From: Varroa destructor
Taxonomy: Eukaryota; Arthropoda; Arachnida; Mesostigmata; Varroidae
NCBI RefSeq assembly: GCF_002443255.2
Contig: NW_019211454.1
Location: 22,411,037 to 22,475,036 of the forward strand
Length of the DNA stretch: 64,000 nt
Direction: 5' to 3'
In this document: piece after piece, positions 12,791-22,221 of the stretch
How positions within the stretch are numbered: position 1 is the first letter of the stretch
How the letters are laid out: each line of letters opens with the position of its first letter
Translations under genes and position numbers: made by a program
The notes under the pieces: model-generated
Told to the model about the DNA's origin: nothing
The model's input: only the letters and a program-made list of their open reading frames with translations
Database searches by the model: none

Positions 12791-14717
12791 TTACTACCAG
12801 CCGGTTATGACTGAAATTGTTCCTTGTGGTAGGTTAGTGATGAAAGTCAGTGCAAGAAACGGAGCAGGATGCCCGAACCTTCAACGAATCTTCAGTTGTC
12901 TCAACGCTCTCACAGAACCTAAAGCGACTTTAAACGCCGAAGATAAATAGTCACAGTTATCGTCATTATCATGAGCAACACCCGTGAAGAATAGCTGTGA
13001 GATTTCAAGCTAATGAAGACTCTGCGGTCACTCGTTTGTACGATACAGATAAGAGGATGACGCGTAAAGAGGGCAGCGTGAGAATGGAATTGGTTTATTG
13101 GCTCAAATTCTAGATCGGGGCTTGTTTCACTGCATTGGTTAAATTGCGGCGTAAATCGGGTGTAAAATGGATTAAGACAAGACCCCCCCCCCCCCCCACC
13201 ACCACCATCACCACCCAAAACATATTCGCTGAAGCCAATACACTAACATGTCTCTACGGCCTTTATTTATTAGGAATCAAAAGAGACGATACATCTCAAT
13301 GCCTCCCCGTAACCAGCTATCTTTAGGTTTTTCCAGGTTCTTCTATACTATAAATTTGACTAGTAGTCCCATTTTGTTAAGGTCGCCGAATTAGTCAGTA
13401 AGTGAGTCTCGGCGTCGACACGAACCTCTGATATGAGTTTACTGAATTCAATTGTTTTCCAACAATCAAATGGTGGTCACATTAATCGCAAATTATTGAA
13501 CAAGGGACATCGTTTCTGATATTATCTTGGGTTGCGGTTTAAATTAGCACTACCAGCCACTAGGCACGATTAAATCGAGCTATCCTATACGGAGCTATCA
13601 GAAATCGATGAAGCTCGTGGTACTACGACGTATACGAAGTCGAGTACCGTGTAATTGTTACAAGAACGCCCATCTTTGCGCCTAGAGAAGAAACCACGAA
13701 TGATATTAAGCGGGTTTCGGCGAGATCCTAGTGGCAATGGTAGAACAAACTTTGAGACCGATTCGAGTGTGATACACAATAACATGAACCTGTTTTGCGC
13801 ATAGTTGACATAAATTATATATATACAGGTTGCCCTAAGAGATGTATATACCTTGAGTTTTTTTTTATTTACATAGAATTCGTGTCTAAACTGCACATGA
13901 AGCTTCTACTCCTGCCACATATGCCTAAATTTATAATCGTTCTCTAGTGAATACGTGGCTGAGCACGATAGGATACTGGTCCACGAACTTTAACGAGAGG
14001 TGCTTCCGTTCGATGCGGCTTTGAGATTTCCTAATTTCATCGTTTTCCTGGCGTATACTTTATGTGTAAGGTGTCGCCACAGAAAAAGTCCATTGACACA
14101 GAATCGGACAGCGGGCAAGCTATTCCATAGGAACTCTCTGTCCAATTTATATGTTCAAAAGACTTTTCACGTAAACAGGCCCTTGTATAGGCACGATGAT
14201 AGCCTGCAAGTACTTGGTCCTATTGGAGATAAAAATCCTTCCGAATTCATGGTAAAACATGTACCTTACAGTATATTCAACATTTAAGCTTACGAAGTTT
14301 CGAAGTGATTTAGAAATGGTTCAGCGAACCCTTGCTTAATATACTTTAATTGTCCCTTCGTAGCATGTGGACTTAAAGTTGCGCAGTAAGTGCAACCACG
14401 TCAATTGATGACACCATTTTACTTGATTGAAGTACGCAACCTTGCTTGAAAACTATATACCCTGTTCGGGTTTTTCTTATTATCCACATAATCCTAATTG
14501 ATAGCATGTATTGTTGCTAAAATGCATTCATCTGCAATTTATGTTATCGTAACATGCTAATTCTAAGCTTACAATTTGATTGTCTTACATTTTCTTTCGT
14601 TTTCTTATAACTTCCCGGTAAAGTTCGTTGATGTTCTTGTTGAAACATCCTGAAAAATTTCATCTTCTTCAAACTTATCTTTCACCTCAAGTTCCTTAGG
14701 ATATTCTCTCCGTACTT
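12791..14717. other. Stretch without supported gene
   Basis: Apart from the C15/ACC tract at 13183-13216 I see no repeat family, RNA gene or coding signal. Open frames of about 95-103 codons (12919-13218 -, 13585-13896 -, 14000-14287 +) show no motifs and are of chance length. Confidence 0.55.
13183..13216 (+). repeat. C15 homopolymer followed by ACC repeat
   Basis: Fifteen consecutive C residues (13183-13197) run into (ACC)n with one ATC interruption. On the minus strand this is a G15 run with G-quadruplex potential. Homopolymer length here is error-prone in sequencing. Confidence 0.9.
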
Positions 14718-14720
14718 CTA

Positions 14721-15018
14721 CTACTTTTCAATAAATAGAATATATTTTTTAGAAGTTAATCTTGGTTCACTCATTAATTACAGCACGAACGAAAAAAACT
14801 ATACATACAGTATATGAAAGACATTGTGCACTTTGTAGAAGTTTTACGTAAAACTTCAAATATTTTTATCAAGTTAGTGTCTTGTTGTACAGTAAACATC
14901 TGCAAAGTGCACAATGTCTTTCATATACTGTATGTATAGTTTTTTTTCGTTCGTGCTGTAATTAATGAGTGAACCAAGATTAACTTCTAAAAAATATATT
15001 CTATTTATTGAAAAGTAG
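14721..15018. mobile_element. Foldback MITE, 115-bp near-identical arms, TA flanks
   Basis: The left arm, 14721-14835, and the right arm, 14903-15018, are reverse complements. The only difference I could find is one base in a homopolymer (A7 against T8). Both outer ends read CTACTTTTCAATAAATAG inward and are directly flanked by TA (14719-14720 and 15019-15020), the target-site signature of Tc1/mariner-type elements. The 67-bp centre codes for nothing and contains a perfect 20-bp palindrome at 14838-14857. A non-autonomous foldback element fits best, and the near-identity of the arms suggests recent insertion or arm homogenisation. The alternative is a local inverted duplication or an assembly artefact. 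The transposase family cannot be named from these ends. Confidence 0.75.
14838..14857. repeat. Perfect 20-bp palindrome in the loop of the foldback element
   Basis: GAAGTTTTAC is immediately followed by its reverse complement GTAAAACTTC. It sits in the left part of the 67-bp spacer between the long arms, so a cruciform of this locus could form a second small hairpin at its tip. Confidence 0.85.
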
Positions 15019-17329
15019 TAGCGTCCGATCGCTTGATGTGGCATGCGCCTAATAGAATCGCTAGAGACAGATCGTATCTTGTAGCGGGCACCAGCACTCG
15101 CTGTTGTCTGTTTGGTAGGTGAAAGAAAATTGGGATTAAGGAGTGTGGTCACCGGATTTCTGATCAGCACGTAAGCTTTGCCTTGCATCTCCCAAAACAA
15201 CTAATGGTACTTTTTAAAATACTTTCTTGTGGTTCAACACGAAAATGAGTTTCTTCAAATATAAGATTTTCTCAAGCGATTTTTCCTGTTAGGCCAACTC
15301 TAGGCCTAACTACCAAAAATCAATCTCTTGTCATCTTCCGAATTATCTCTGTATTTCAAGCTATTCTTTCGTTTTCATATAGGTAATCGATAAGTACTAG
15401 CATTCACTTAAATGTGGGCATCATCAGAAAAAGGTTGTGGTTACTCATAAGCATCCAGTTCTATTACTACATAAAAGGATTCTTTGGCAAAGAATTTTCG
15501 AATACTTTTGAAGGGAAGTGTCTTTAAATATTGAGTAGTGGCGATGCCAAAAACCGCTTACTAATTGTAGACATTTGTAAATAAGGGAAAAAAATCCAGG
15601 ATCTATACAACAGAGCCATCAAAAACACGCACCGATATAATTTCGTGGTACTAATAAGTTTATGAAAGCAAAAGAGCCTAACTCACAGTGAATGTATTCG
15701 CGCCTATTAAATATCGTCAGACTCGCTATTAAATGCGTTTTTGATCGGTCGTAACTAATACTGAGTTAGTATTAGATGAGCGGATCACAATTTAATTGTA
15801 GAGGTTCAGAGTTGTTGGTAGCTTATAAAAAGTCTATAGGTGGGTTCGTGAGCCCTACAGATATATATATTTGCTGGACAATTGAAGTTAAGTATTTGAG
15901 GCAAACACAGGAAAACATTTTCAAATAGATTTAGTTTCAAATGGGGCCTGTTTTTGGCTTTGAATCTCCACGAGGACACAGAACTTCCTTCTGGCACAAG
16001 CAATAGAGTCCCAGCCGGAAATCGGCCAGTCATTTTTCATCTCCTGTTATTTATTCCCTAGGGCCTCTGATGTGGACAACAAGGACGTTCATCCTGTGTA
16101 TGCGAGTGTATGGGAACCGACAAAAATATATGAGCCATGTCGTCTATGGTGATCGGCGGCGCACGGGAAAGAACTGGCCAAAAGTAAAATGTTCCGCCGT
16201 AAAAGCCCCCATAGGCTGTTCCCTAAATGATCTTGACTCAGGGAAAGTATTTAGATCCTAGCGAGTCACAATCCGGTTAGACAAAAAAAAAGCGCAATTA
16301 GCTAGCTTTTGCAGTGTGCTGATTTTTATAGTGCTAATTTGAAGCTAAAATGGTGTCGAGTTTGAGATGTGTTATATGCGACCATAGGTGGCTTATTGAA
16401 CGTGCTTGGAATCGCGTACATGCCGGATTCTTTGTAAGGAGTGCCTCACAATCCGGTAAGGATATTCCTACAACCCTTGTAACAATCAAGCAATCGTGCA
16501 CGATACGGTAGACACGTGCCGCACGCGACCAACGGATCAGCGACATTCCGTGTGAGGAGCCCTATTCCCTTCCATGAGTTGGTTAAGGGAACATAGTACC
16601 CGTAGCAGTTGTCGAATTTACTACTATGAACTGACTGATATGTTCCAACTGTGTTGATCTCCTTGGACAACTGCTTGTATCTAGAGCTGTGTAGACTTCG
16701 GACTGCATAATGATTGAGTAAAATGGTCGCCTCGCAAAAGGAGGGACGTAAAATTTCAGTCAGAGTCAGTATTAATTGCTTTACTATGTTTCGACTATTA
16801 CATTGTTTGAGTGCACAATGACATCCCGAAGTACTTAAAGTGACTGAACTAACTTTACTGCTTAATAATAAGGAAGTTACTTAGCGATTGGTACTTTTCA
16901 ATACATTTACCTTGTCGCTAATTGCACTTCAAAGTATTAGATGTAAATTCTGTGTATTTGGATTGTGTAAGCTCCCATATACTAGATAGTTTCTAGACGG
17001 TTCAATCCTAAACAACATCAATTTCGCGAAAAGCGAACATTTCGGTGATCTTTCGCAGAGTAGATGCGCCGTCTTTCCAGTAATAGAGCTATGATGACCT
17101 AATAACAAAAAAGTCATATTGTTAACTGCTTCATAAATCCAATAAATTGTCGGGGAAAAAAATCGTGTGAATTTTTCTCGGTATTTGTAAACGTATATTC
17201 ATTAAATTATGACGTTCTCTCCTCTATGAAGAAGGTTTCCGACAGTAGACCCCTCACTTCGTGTTTTATCCCATATGCCAGCTTTACGGAAGTCCTACCG
17301 TTACCGGTAGAATGGCCTTACGCTGCTCG
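15019..17329. other. Stretch without supported gene
   Basis: Nothing coding was recognised. A small perfect hairpin (GTTAGGCC, 7-nt loop, GGCCTAAC) lies at 15288-15310. The minus-strand open frame 14874-15200 runs into the foldback arm and is not a gene. Confidence 0.6.
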
Positions 17330-17486
17330 CCTCGTGTGATGGTCTAGTGAGTAGCGTACTGGCATGCTAATCTTGAAGGCACATTACAGCGTGGGTTCGA
17401 ATACGAGCAGAGACACGCTTTGTTTCGTGCTGGGAGCGAGCTGTCTGGTAAACCTCTCAACAGTGATGTTAAGCGTAAAATATCAC
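17330..17486 (+). mobile_element. tRNA-derived SINE, family 1, copy A
   Basis: The head contains an A-box-like TGGTCTAGTGAGTAGCG (17340-17356) and a B-box-like GTGGGTTCGAATA about 50 bp downstream. Between them, GCATGCTAATCTTG resembles the anticodon arm of tRNA-Ser(GCT). The T stem and acceptor stem do not pair well, so it is not a functional tRNA. After the head comes a body reading TTTCGTGCTGGGAGCGAGC and later CAACAGTGATGTTAAGCG. The minus-strand copy at 55109-55256 has the same head and body in the same order, which is the main reason to call a SINE rather than a stray tRNA relic. No clear 3' tail or target duplication was found. Confidence 0.6.
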
Positions 17487-19259
17487 AACATAGCACGCAT
17501 TGAAAATTGAAGAATTCCTCGCACTGTTCTTCACTAGAGTCCTAATACTAATAGTAAGTATTTGGACTACGTTTACGCACAAACACTCGTCTCGTACCAT
17601 CTGCTAATACTTACAGCTGTTGTTTCTCTGGTATCGCGACAATGACTTCGGAATAATTGTACCTCATGCAATTTTTGCCCTCGGTCACAAGTATGAATAT
17701 CAAAATTTATTCGTATAAATATCCCCATTGGGATGGGCATTCTGTGCTTCTGATTTCCTTTGGAGATATGTTTATGAGCTGGTGAATGATTAATCAGTGT
17801 TTGCTACAGTTCTTCGCTTCATTCTGCCCTTCGGTAATTTTGTCAACCATCCATACCTTGTCCTACTTCTGCACCATCTTTACGAGCCTTACCTTCGACA
17901 ACAGACCTACTGAACTATGAGACGATTTTTCAGCTCCGTAAGAGACGTTACACAGTGTTCGAATGCCTAGACATCCTCAATTTGTTTCGTCGTATTGTTC
18001 GGTGCAAGCTAGAAAAGCGTGCTCGAGTCTTCGGCTATTGCCATATGATGTATTTCACAGTAAAACGAATTTTTGTTAATGGGATTGATCAGTGTTGCGC
18101 TTACGATTTACTGGGATTAATACGCCGATTCAGACGCACGTAATGGTATATACCCTCCTCTCTAATAAATAAACAATGATAATAGAACTAAAATAAATCC
18201 ATAATGCTTGCCGACTTCTATAATCGATCTTACCGATAAGGAAAAATGCTACAAGTACAAACAGCATTTTTTTAAAAATAATAATAATAAACTTTTTTGA
18301 CACAATTTTTTCACAAAGCACCGTTATATGAGATGATGCATATTTATAGTTTTGTCCGTCGTGTTTCAATGATGCCGTCGTTTCCTTTGTGGATTAATAT
18401 GCTATTTGTGCAGTATGGTAATTACTGCCGATGTTCCATTTTTCAAATAACGCTATTGAGAATTTATATATATATATATATAAAACAAACTTTTATCCAG
18501 CCAGCGATTATATAGGAACCCCTTAACAACAAAAGGCTGATATTTCAACTACCGTTGACAACTATTGTGATGGATATATTAACAGACCCTACAGTGATTA
18601 TTCATTGAGTAGCAAATATAACATTACTACGACGATTAACGTTTATCACTCGCTGAGGTCCTTCTGAAGCTTATCGAACAGCAGAAGATGTTGAAGAAAG
18701 ACGCCTCGATCAAGTATTGACGCCATGTTTATTTTGAACAAGCAGTAGTAGATAATAACATATTGTAGCCCAATAACAAGCGAGTATAACTCTAATACTA
18801 AGCAATTAGGGTGGAGCACCGTTTTCCTTCTAGCTGGTGATAGTGTTTGTAACGAACCTAGCAGATAACTTATCAAGCCTCAAAGAATATGGAGATTATT
18901 TCGAAGAAAAATCTATTTATATATCTACCATATTTCCGCATTTTACAACAGTGGTTGGATATAATCTGGATTTCTAGTCCGTTCTTTCGTTATACGACAT
19001 GCTTGTATATTGAATGCTAGTGCCAATACCTTCGAGACTTGACGCCATTTTTGGCAAAAACAAGGATAAAAAGCTTGCTATAACTTCCTGCTGTAGGTAG
19101 ATGATACATGACGTAAGCCGTTGTTACATGCATAATATAACAAAGTTCCACATGACAAGCCCACGCGGTAACCTGGACGACCTGTGGCTAAACGAGACAG
19201 GGATCGCTAGTTTAAGCCCCGCCGTCGACTTACGCTATGCTATACGCTAACATTAGATA
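17487..19259. other. Stretch without supported gene
   Basis: This is AT-rich DNA with a short (AT)n run at about 18464-18482. No coding signal was recognised. The minus-strand open frame 18130-18369 is Phe/Ile/Tyr-rich, as expected from AT-rich sequence. Confidence 0.6.
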
Positions 19260-19287
19260 AAATGAAAAGATACACTTTTTGTTTTAA

Positions 19288-19293
19288 TTTATT
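19288..19293 (-). terminator. Candidate polyadenylation signal AATAAA
   Basis: A minus-strand AATAAA lies about 80 nt past the stop of the candidate second exon at 19374-19552, followed by U-rich sequence (ACTTTTT and CATTTTATC on the transcript side). The position fits a short 3' UTR for that gene model. Confidence 0.4.
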
Positions 19294-19373
19294 TTTGTTT
19301 TCTGTCCTTAAAGACGGGAGCTAAGTAGGTTCGCATCGTTTGTTCGCGAACGAACAGCTCTTGAGCCATGATG

Positions 19374-19552
19374 CTACCGGCGTCTGGTATAAAAGACCTT
19401 TCGAATCGGCCTCTCCACAATGTACTCCTCTTCTTTACTGGTAAGCTCGCCTTTTTCATTTCGAATTCGTTTCTTTGCAAAAAGAAGCACAGATGTGACT
19501 GCTGCGCGTCCTTTGGAGATCCGCACCCGCGAATGATGGCCACCAATACTAC
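19374..19552 (-). CDS. Candidate exon 2 of small basic secreted protein
   Basis: The minus-strand sequence before 19552 ends TGATTCCAG, a usable although pyrimidine-poor acceptor. Joined to exon 1 (20299-20407) in phase 1, it continues as SIGGHHSRVR and codes 59 residues to a TAG at 19374-19376, giving a 95-residue precursor. The segment is rich in Lys, Arg and Glu, has a KKR basic site, a SKEEEY acidic patch and ends in TRRR. AATAAA follows at 19288-19293. A second frame of this region (19289-19546) is also open and would be used if another small exon lay in between, so the C-terminal sequence is not settled. The implied intron is 746 nt (19553-20298). No homologue is recognised. Confidence 0.35.
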
Positions 19553-20298
19553 CTGGAATCATTTGAAGCATAATTATACATCTGGAATGGTTTAATTTTT
19601 TCTATACTGTTCTTTACTTGAATAATTCATTTTTGTACACACGTACTAGATTTTTGAAGTCCTTCACAAACTTGCTCATACGTTGATTGTATGAATTATT
19701 CTGTATTCGTCCCATTCTCAGCTTCTTTCTATTACAGAACGAATAGGAGAACGGCAAGCATTTTCTTTTTTATTTAGCTCACACACCAGGGCACTACTCG
19801 GCTGAAAAGAACGTTACTCACAACTACACCTAGCGTCTCTTCCCTTCTCCATGTTCCACTCATAACTATAATAATAATTCGTTTATTGAACGCAATAGTT
19901 TCCAACGATTAGGATCGAAATATAGAGTTCTGCCGATATTAAGTACGGTTAAACATAACGCACAGCTTCACAGCGTGAGTTTACTTCAAGAGTGCTATAG
20001 TCCTGGTGATGACACATGGGTACAGGTCATGCGGCGAACGACTATTTTGTTCGATAGGACGAAATAAGGCCAAGGTCTGGTCACATGATTTGCCCGCCCC
20101 CTCCCCAGGAAACTATGTAATGGTAAGAAACGTACGAGATTCATCAAGTCGCTCTGATTTGGTCAATACTCGATCACAACATAGCACTAACAGTCCAACG
20201 TACAGGTCACGTATTGTCACTGAAAAATGCTGTCGAGCAGTATGCTCTTTCGAATATCGAAGGTTTACGTTTCGAGGACCATGAGTAACTATTCTTAC

Positions 20299-20407
20299 CC
20301 CTTCCACCTCGTCGGCCACCTCGTCCACCGCCTCTCATCTCCACAAGACTGACGTACAGCAACAATAGGAACACGACAAAGGTCCTTATTGAGTACAAAC
20401 CCTTCAT
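20299..20407 (-). CDS. Candidate exon 1: signal peptide and Arg/Gly-rich segment
   Basis: The minus-strand ATG (20405-20407) opens MKGLYSIRT followed by the hydrophobic core FVVFLLLLYVSLV. This is a textbook signal peptide, probably cleaved near residues 22-25. Next comes the RGG-type block RGGGRGGRRGGRG. The exon ends at a consensus donor, GGG|GTAAGA, with the last exon base at 20299 and phase 1. Upstream lie a TATA-like CATAAATA at 20445-20452 and an arthropod-type initiator TCAGCC at 20424-20429, leaving a leader of about 20 nt. The combination is typical of small secreted proteins such as glycine-rich antimicrobial or cuticular peptides, but no family is recognised. Without splicing the frame continues to 20207 as a 66-residue ORF, which is the main alternative. 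Confidence 0.5.
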
Positions 20408-20423
20408 AACTACTTAGGTAATA

Positions 20424-20452
20424 GGCTGAGCAGAGAATCTTCAGTATTTATG
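20424..20452 (-). promoter_or_regulatory. Candidate core promoter (TATA-like box and initiator)
   Basis: On the minus strand CATAAATA (20452-20445) is followed about 20 nt later by TCAGCC (20429-20424). This spacing is slightly shorter than the usual -30 TATA to +1 initiator distance in arthropods. Transcription would start near 20427, about 20 nt before the ATG of the signal-peptide exon. Confidence 0.4.
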
Positions 20453-21366
20453 GGAGATGATTTTTGGTACACACGATACCGTTACTCTCGTGCGCGGTGC
20501 CGTGTAATCTCATTAAGCAGTATTCCAACTGAATCTAGTTGTGAACGTTTCACGTCTGTTGTATACACAAAGGTCTCGTGATGAACGGAGAACGTTGATT
20601 CAATGGAACGGCTGGTAGCAGAGTGGCCCATGTTTTTCGAACAATACCGTTTATAAACCAATGCTTAATCTAAGGGACAATCTGGAACCGTGGAGAATAA
20701 TATCGACATTCGAGCAAATAATTGCTTGATTCTTGGTTTTGATTGTCATGAGCCTTATGTGGGCTCTCGCATCGTTTCTCTCATCAGTTAGTGGTACTCA
20801 ATCACTAAGAATAAATGATGCAAGACAAATGGAATCCGAAGAAGAAACGTACGATAGTTGCTGTCGATTGTATGCAAGCAAAGGCGTCCATTACGGCCAC
20901 TCCATGGGTCGCCGTAGTGATGGCGCTATCAGATGCTCGTCACTTGTTGACAGAACCCCTGCGTTTTGCGAATGATGTCAAAAGATGGACTTCGTTTTTG
21001 CGTCGCGTGTATGCTGTATGTAAACGGGAAAATGTTGTTTCTTTATATTAAACATTTCATCTGTGGCGGGAGGCCAAAGCCGGCCAGCTTGAGATCGATT
21101 GGACACGTGTTGGCGAATAGGGTAGACGTCGACCAGTATAAATTAAGTGCTAGCAAAGACTGGCTAAGCGTGAGTCATATTAGTTATTACGAGCGTGTAC
21201 TATTTTCCATTAATTATCTCTCGATGCCAAACAGCCATACGAATGATGTCATGCCTTTACGTCGATGATCTATGGAGCGTTCTTCGTAACATTTCGTTGG
21301 CGGTCCTTGCTGTTTAAGATTCAACAATACAGCCCGAAGACTTTTTAGTACTATATATATATATAT
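20453..21366. other. Stretch without supported gene
   Basis: Three overlapping open frames of 78-100 codons lie on the plus strand between 20733 and 21268. None has a recognisable motif, and their overlap argues against coding. The stretch ends in an (AT)n run that borders the gap. Confidence 0.5.
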
Positions 21367-21466
21367 NNNNNNNNNNNNNNNNNNNNNNNNNNNNNNNNNN
21401 NNNNNNNNNNNNNNNNNNNNNNNNNNNNNNNNNNNNNNNNNNNNNNNNNNNNNNNNNNNNNNNNNN
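21367..21466. other. Assembly gap, 100 N
   Basis: Exactly 100 N follow an (AT)n run at about 21352-21366. A round 100 usually marks a gap of unknown size. The neighbouring repeat suggests that the AT microsatellite stopped assembly. The frame that crosses it (21214-21513, -) is meaningless. Confidence 0.98.
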
Positions 21467-22089
21467 AAATATTCATTTTTTAATCCTGACGTCACTGCCA
21501 AATGAGTTGACACTACTCACTCCATATTTTCGCCTTAGCTAGCACAAAGGTCGAGATACGAACGCCTCTTACTAGGCGGACTTCGGGATGATCACGCTTG
21601 CGTTCTATTTGTAATTTCGAAGTTGTCTTGCTTGCGAACATAGATCGTCATCCATATGGAAAAGTCAATTTCGAATCTTCCCGTTGTCAACACGAGCCCG
21701 CCTATCCATATGGGTAGTAATGCGCATAACGTTATGTTTACTCGTATGAAGAATTGCAATTAGTTTGGAATGGTCGTTGATTCTCAAAACCTCAATATCA
21801 TGGACAGGAGCTAGTGCGTGCAAGGTTACTAATCTAGGCGTTTTGATAAGATATCCGCATGTGTCAAGCACCAGTCGTTCAATTTATCTCGCTTTATCTA
21901 CTGTGATTTAATATATGCTATAAATCGCAAAGATTCATTACCGCCATTGATCATCAGCTATTCCACTGCGGCGAATATACGGTAAATCTCGCCACGAAAA
22001 TTTCTATACCTATGTCTTTTAAGTGGCAGGTCCCATGTCCTTTTGAGCGCAACTCGGCCTCATGAATGTTCCGAGTTTTGCGTCTGATA

Positions 22090-22221
22090 GTGCCCACCAT
22101 GGGCATTGCTTTAAACAGCTGGCTAAGCGAAAATGTAGTGTTTACGGCCAAGTCCGCACCGAGGCCAAAACGCGTCCTTGAGACTAGTAGGAAAACACTT
22201 ACCACTACACCAACGACCGGA
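22090..22221 (-). mobile_element. tRNA-derived SINE, family 1, probable copy C (decayed)
   Basis: On the minus strand CGTTGGTGTAGTGGTAAGTG is a good tRNA A box, followed by CCTACTAGTCTCAAGGACGCG, which aligns with GCCTGCTAGCCTTAGGGACC of the copy at 55.2 kb. The expected B box is eroded (CGCGTTTTGGCC). Downstream, ACACTACATTTTCGCTTAGCCAGCTGTTTAAAGCAATG aligns loosely with the body of the 17.3 kb copy. Assignment to the same family is likely but less certain than for the other two copies. Confidence 0.45.

Noticed and set aside
17330..17413. Functional tRNA-Ser gene
   Set aside because: The T stem and acceptor stem do not pair, and the adjoining body is shared with another copy, so a SINE fits better.
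21214..21513. 99-codon minus-strand frame
   Set aside because: It runs through the 100-N gap and an AT repeat.
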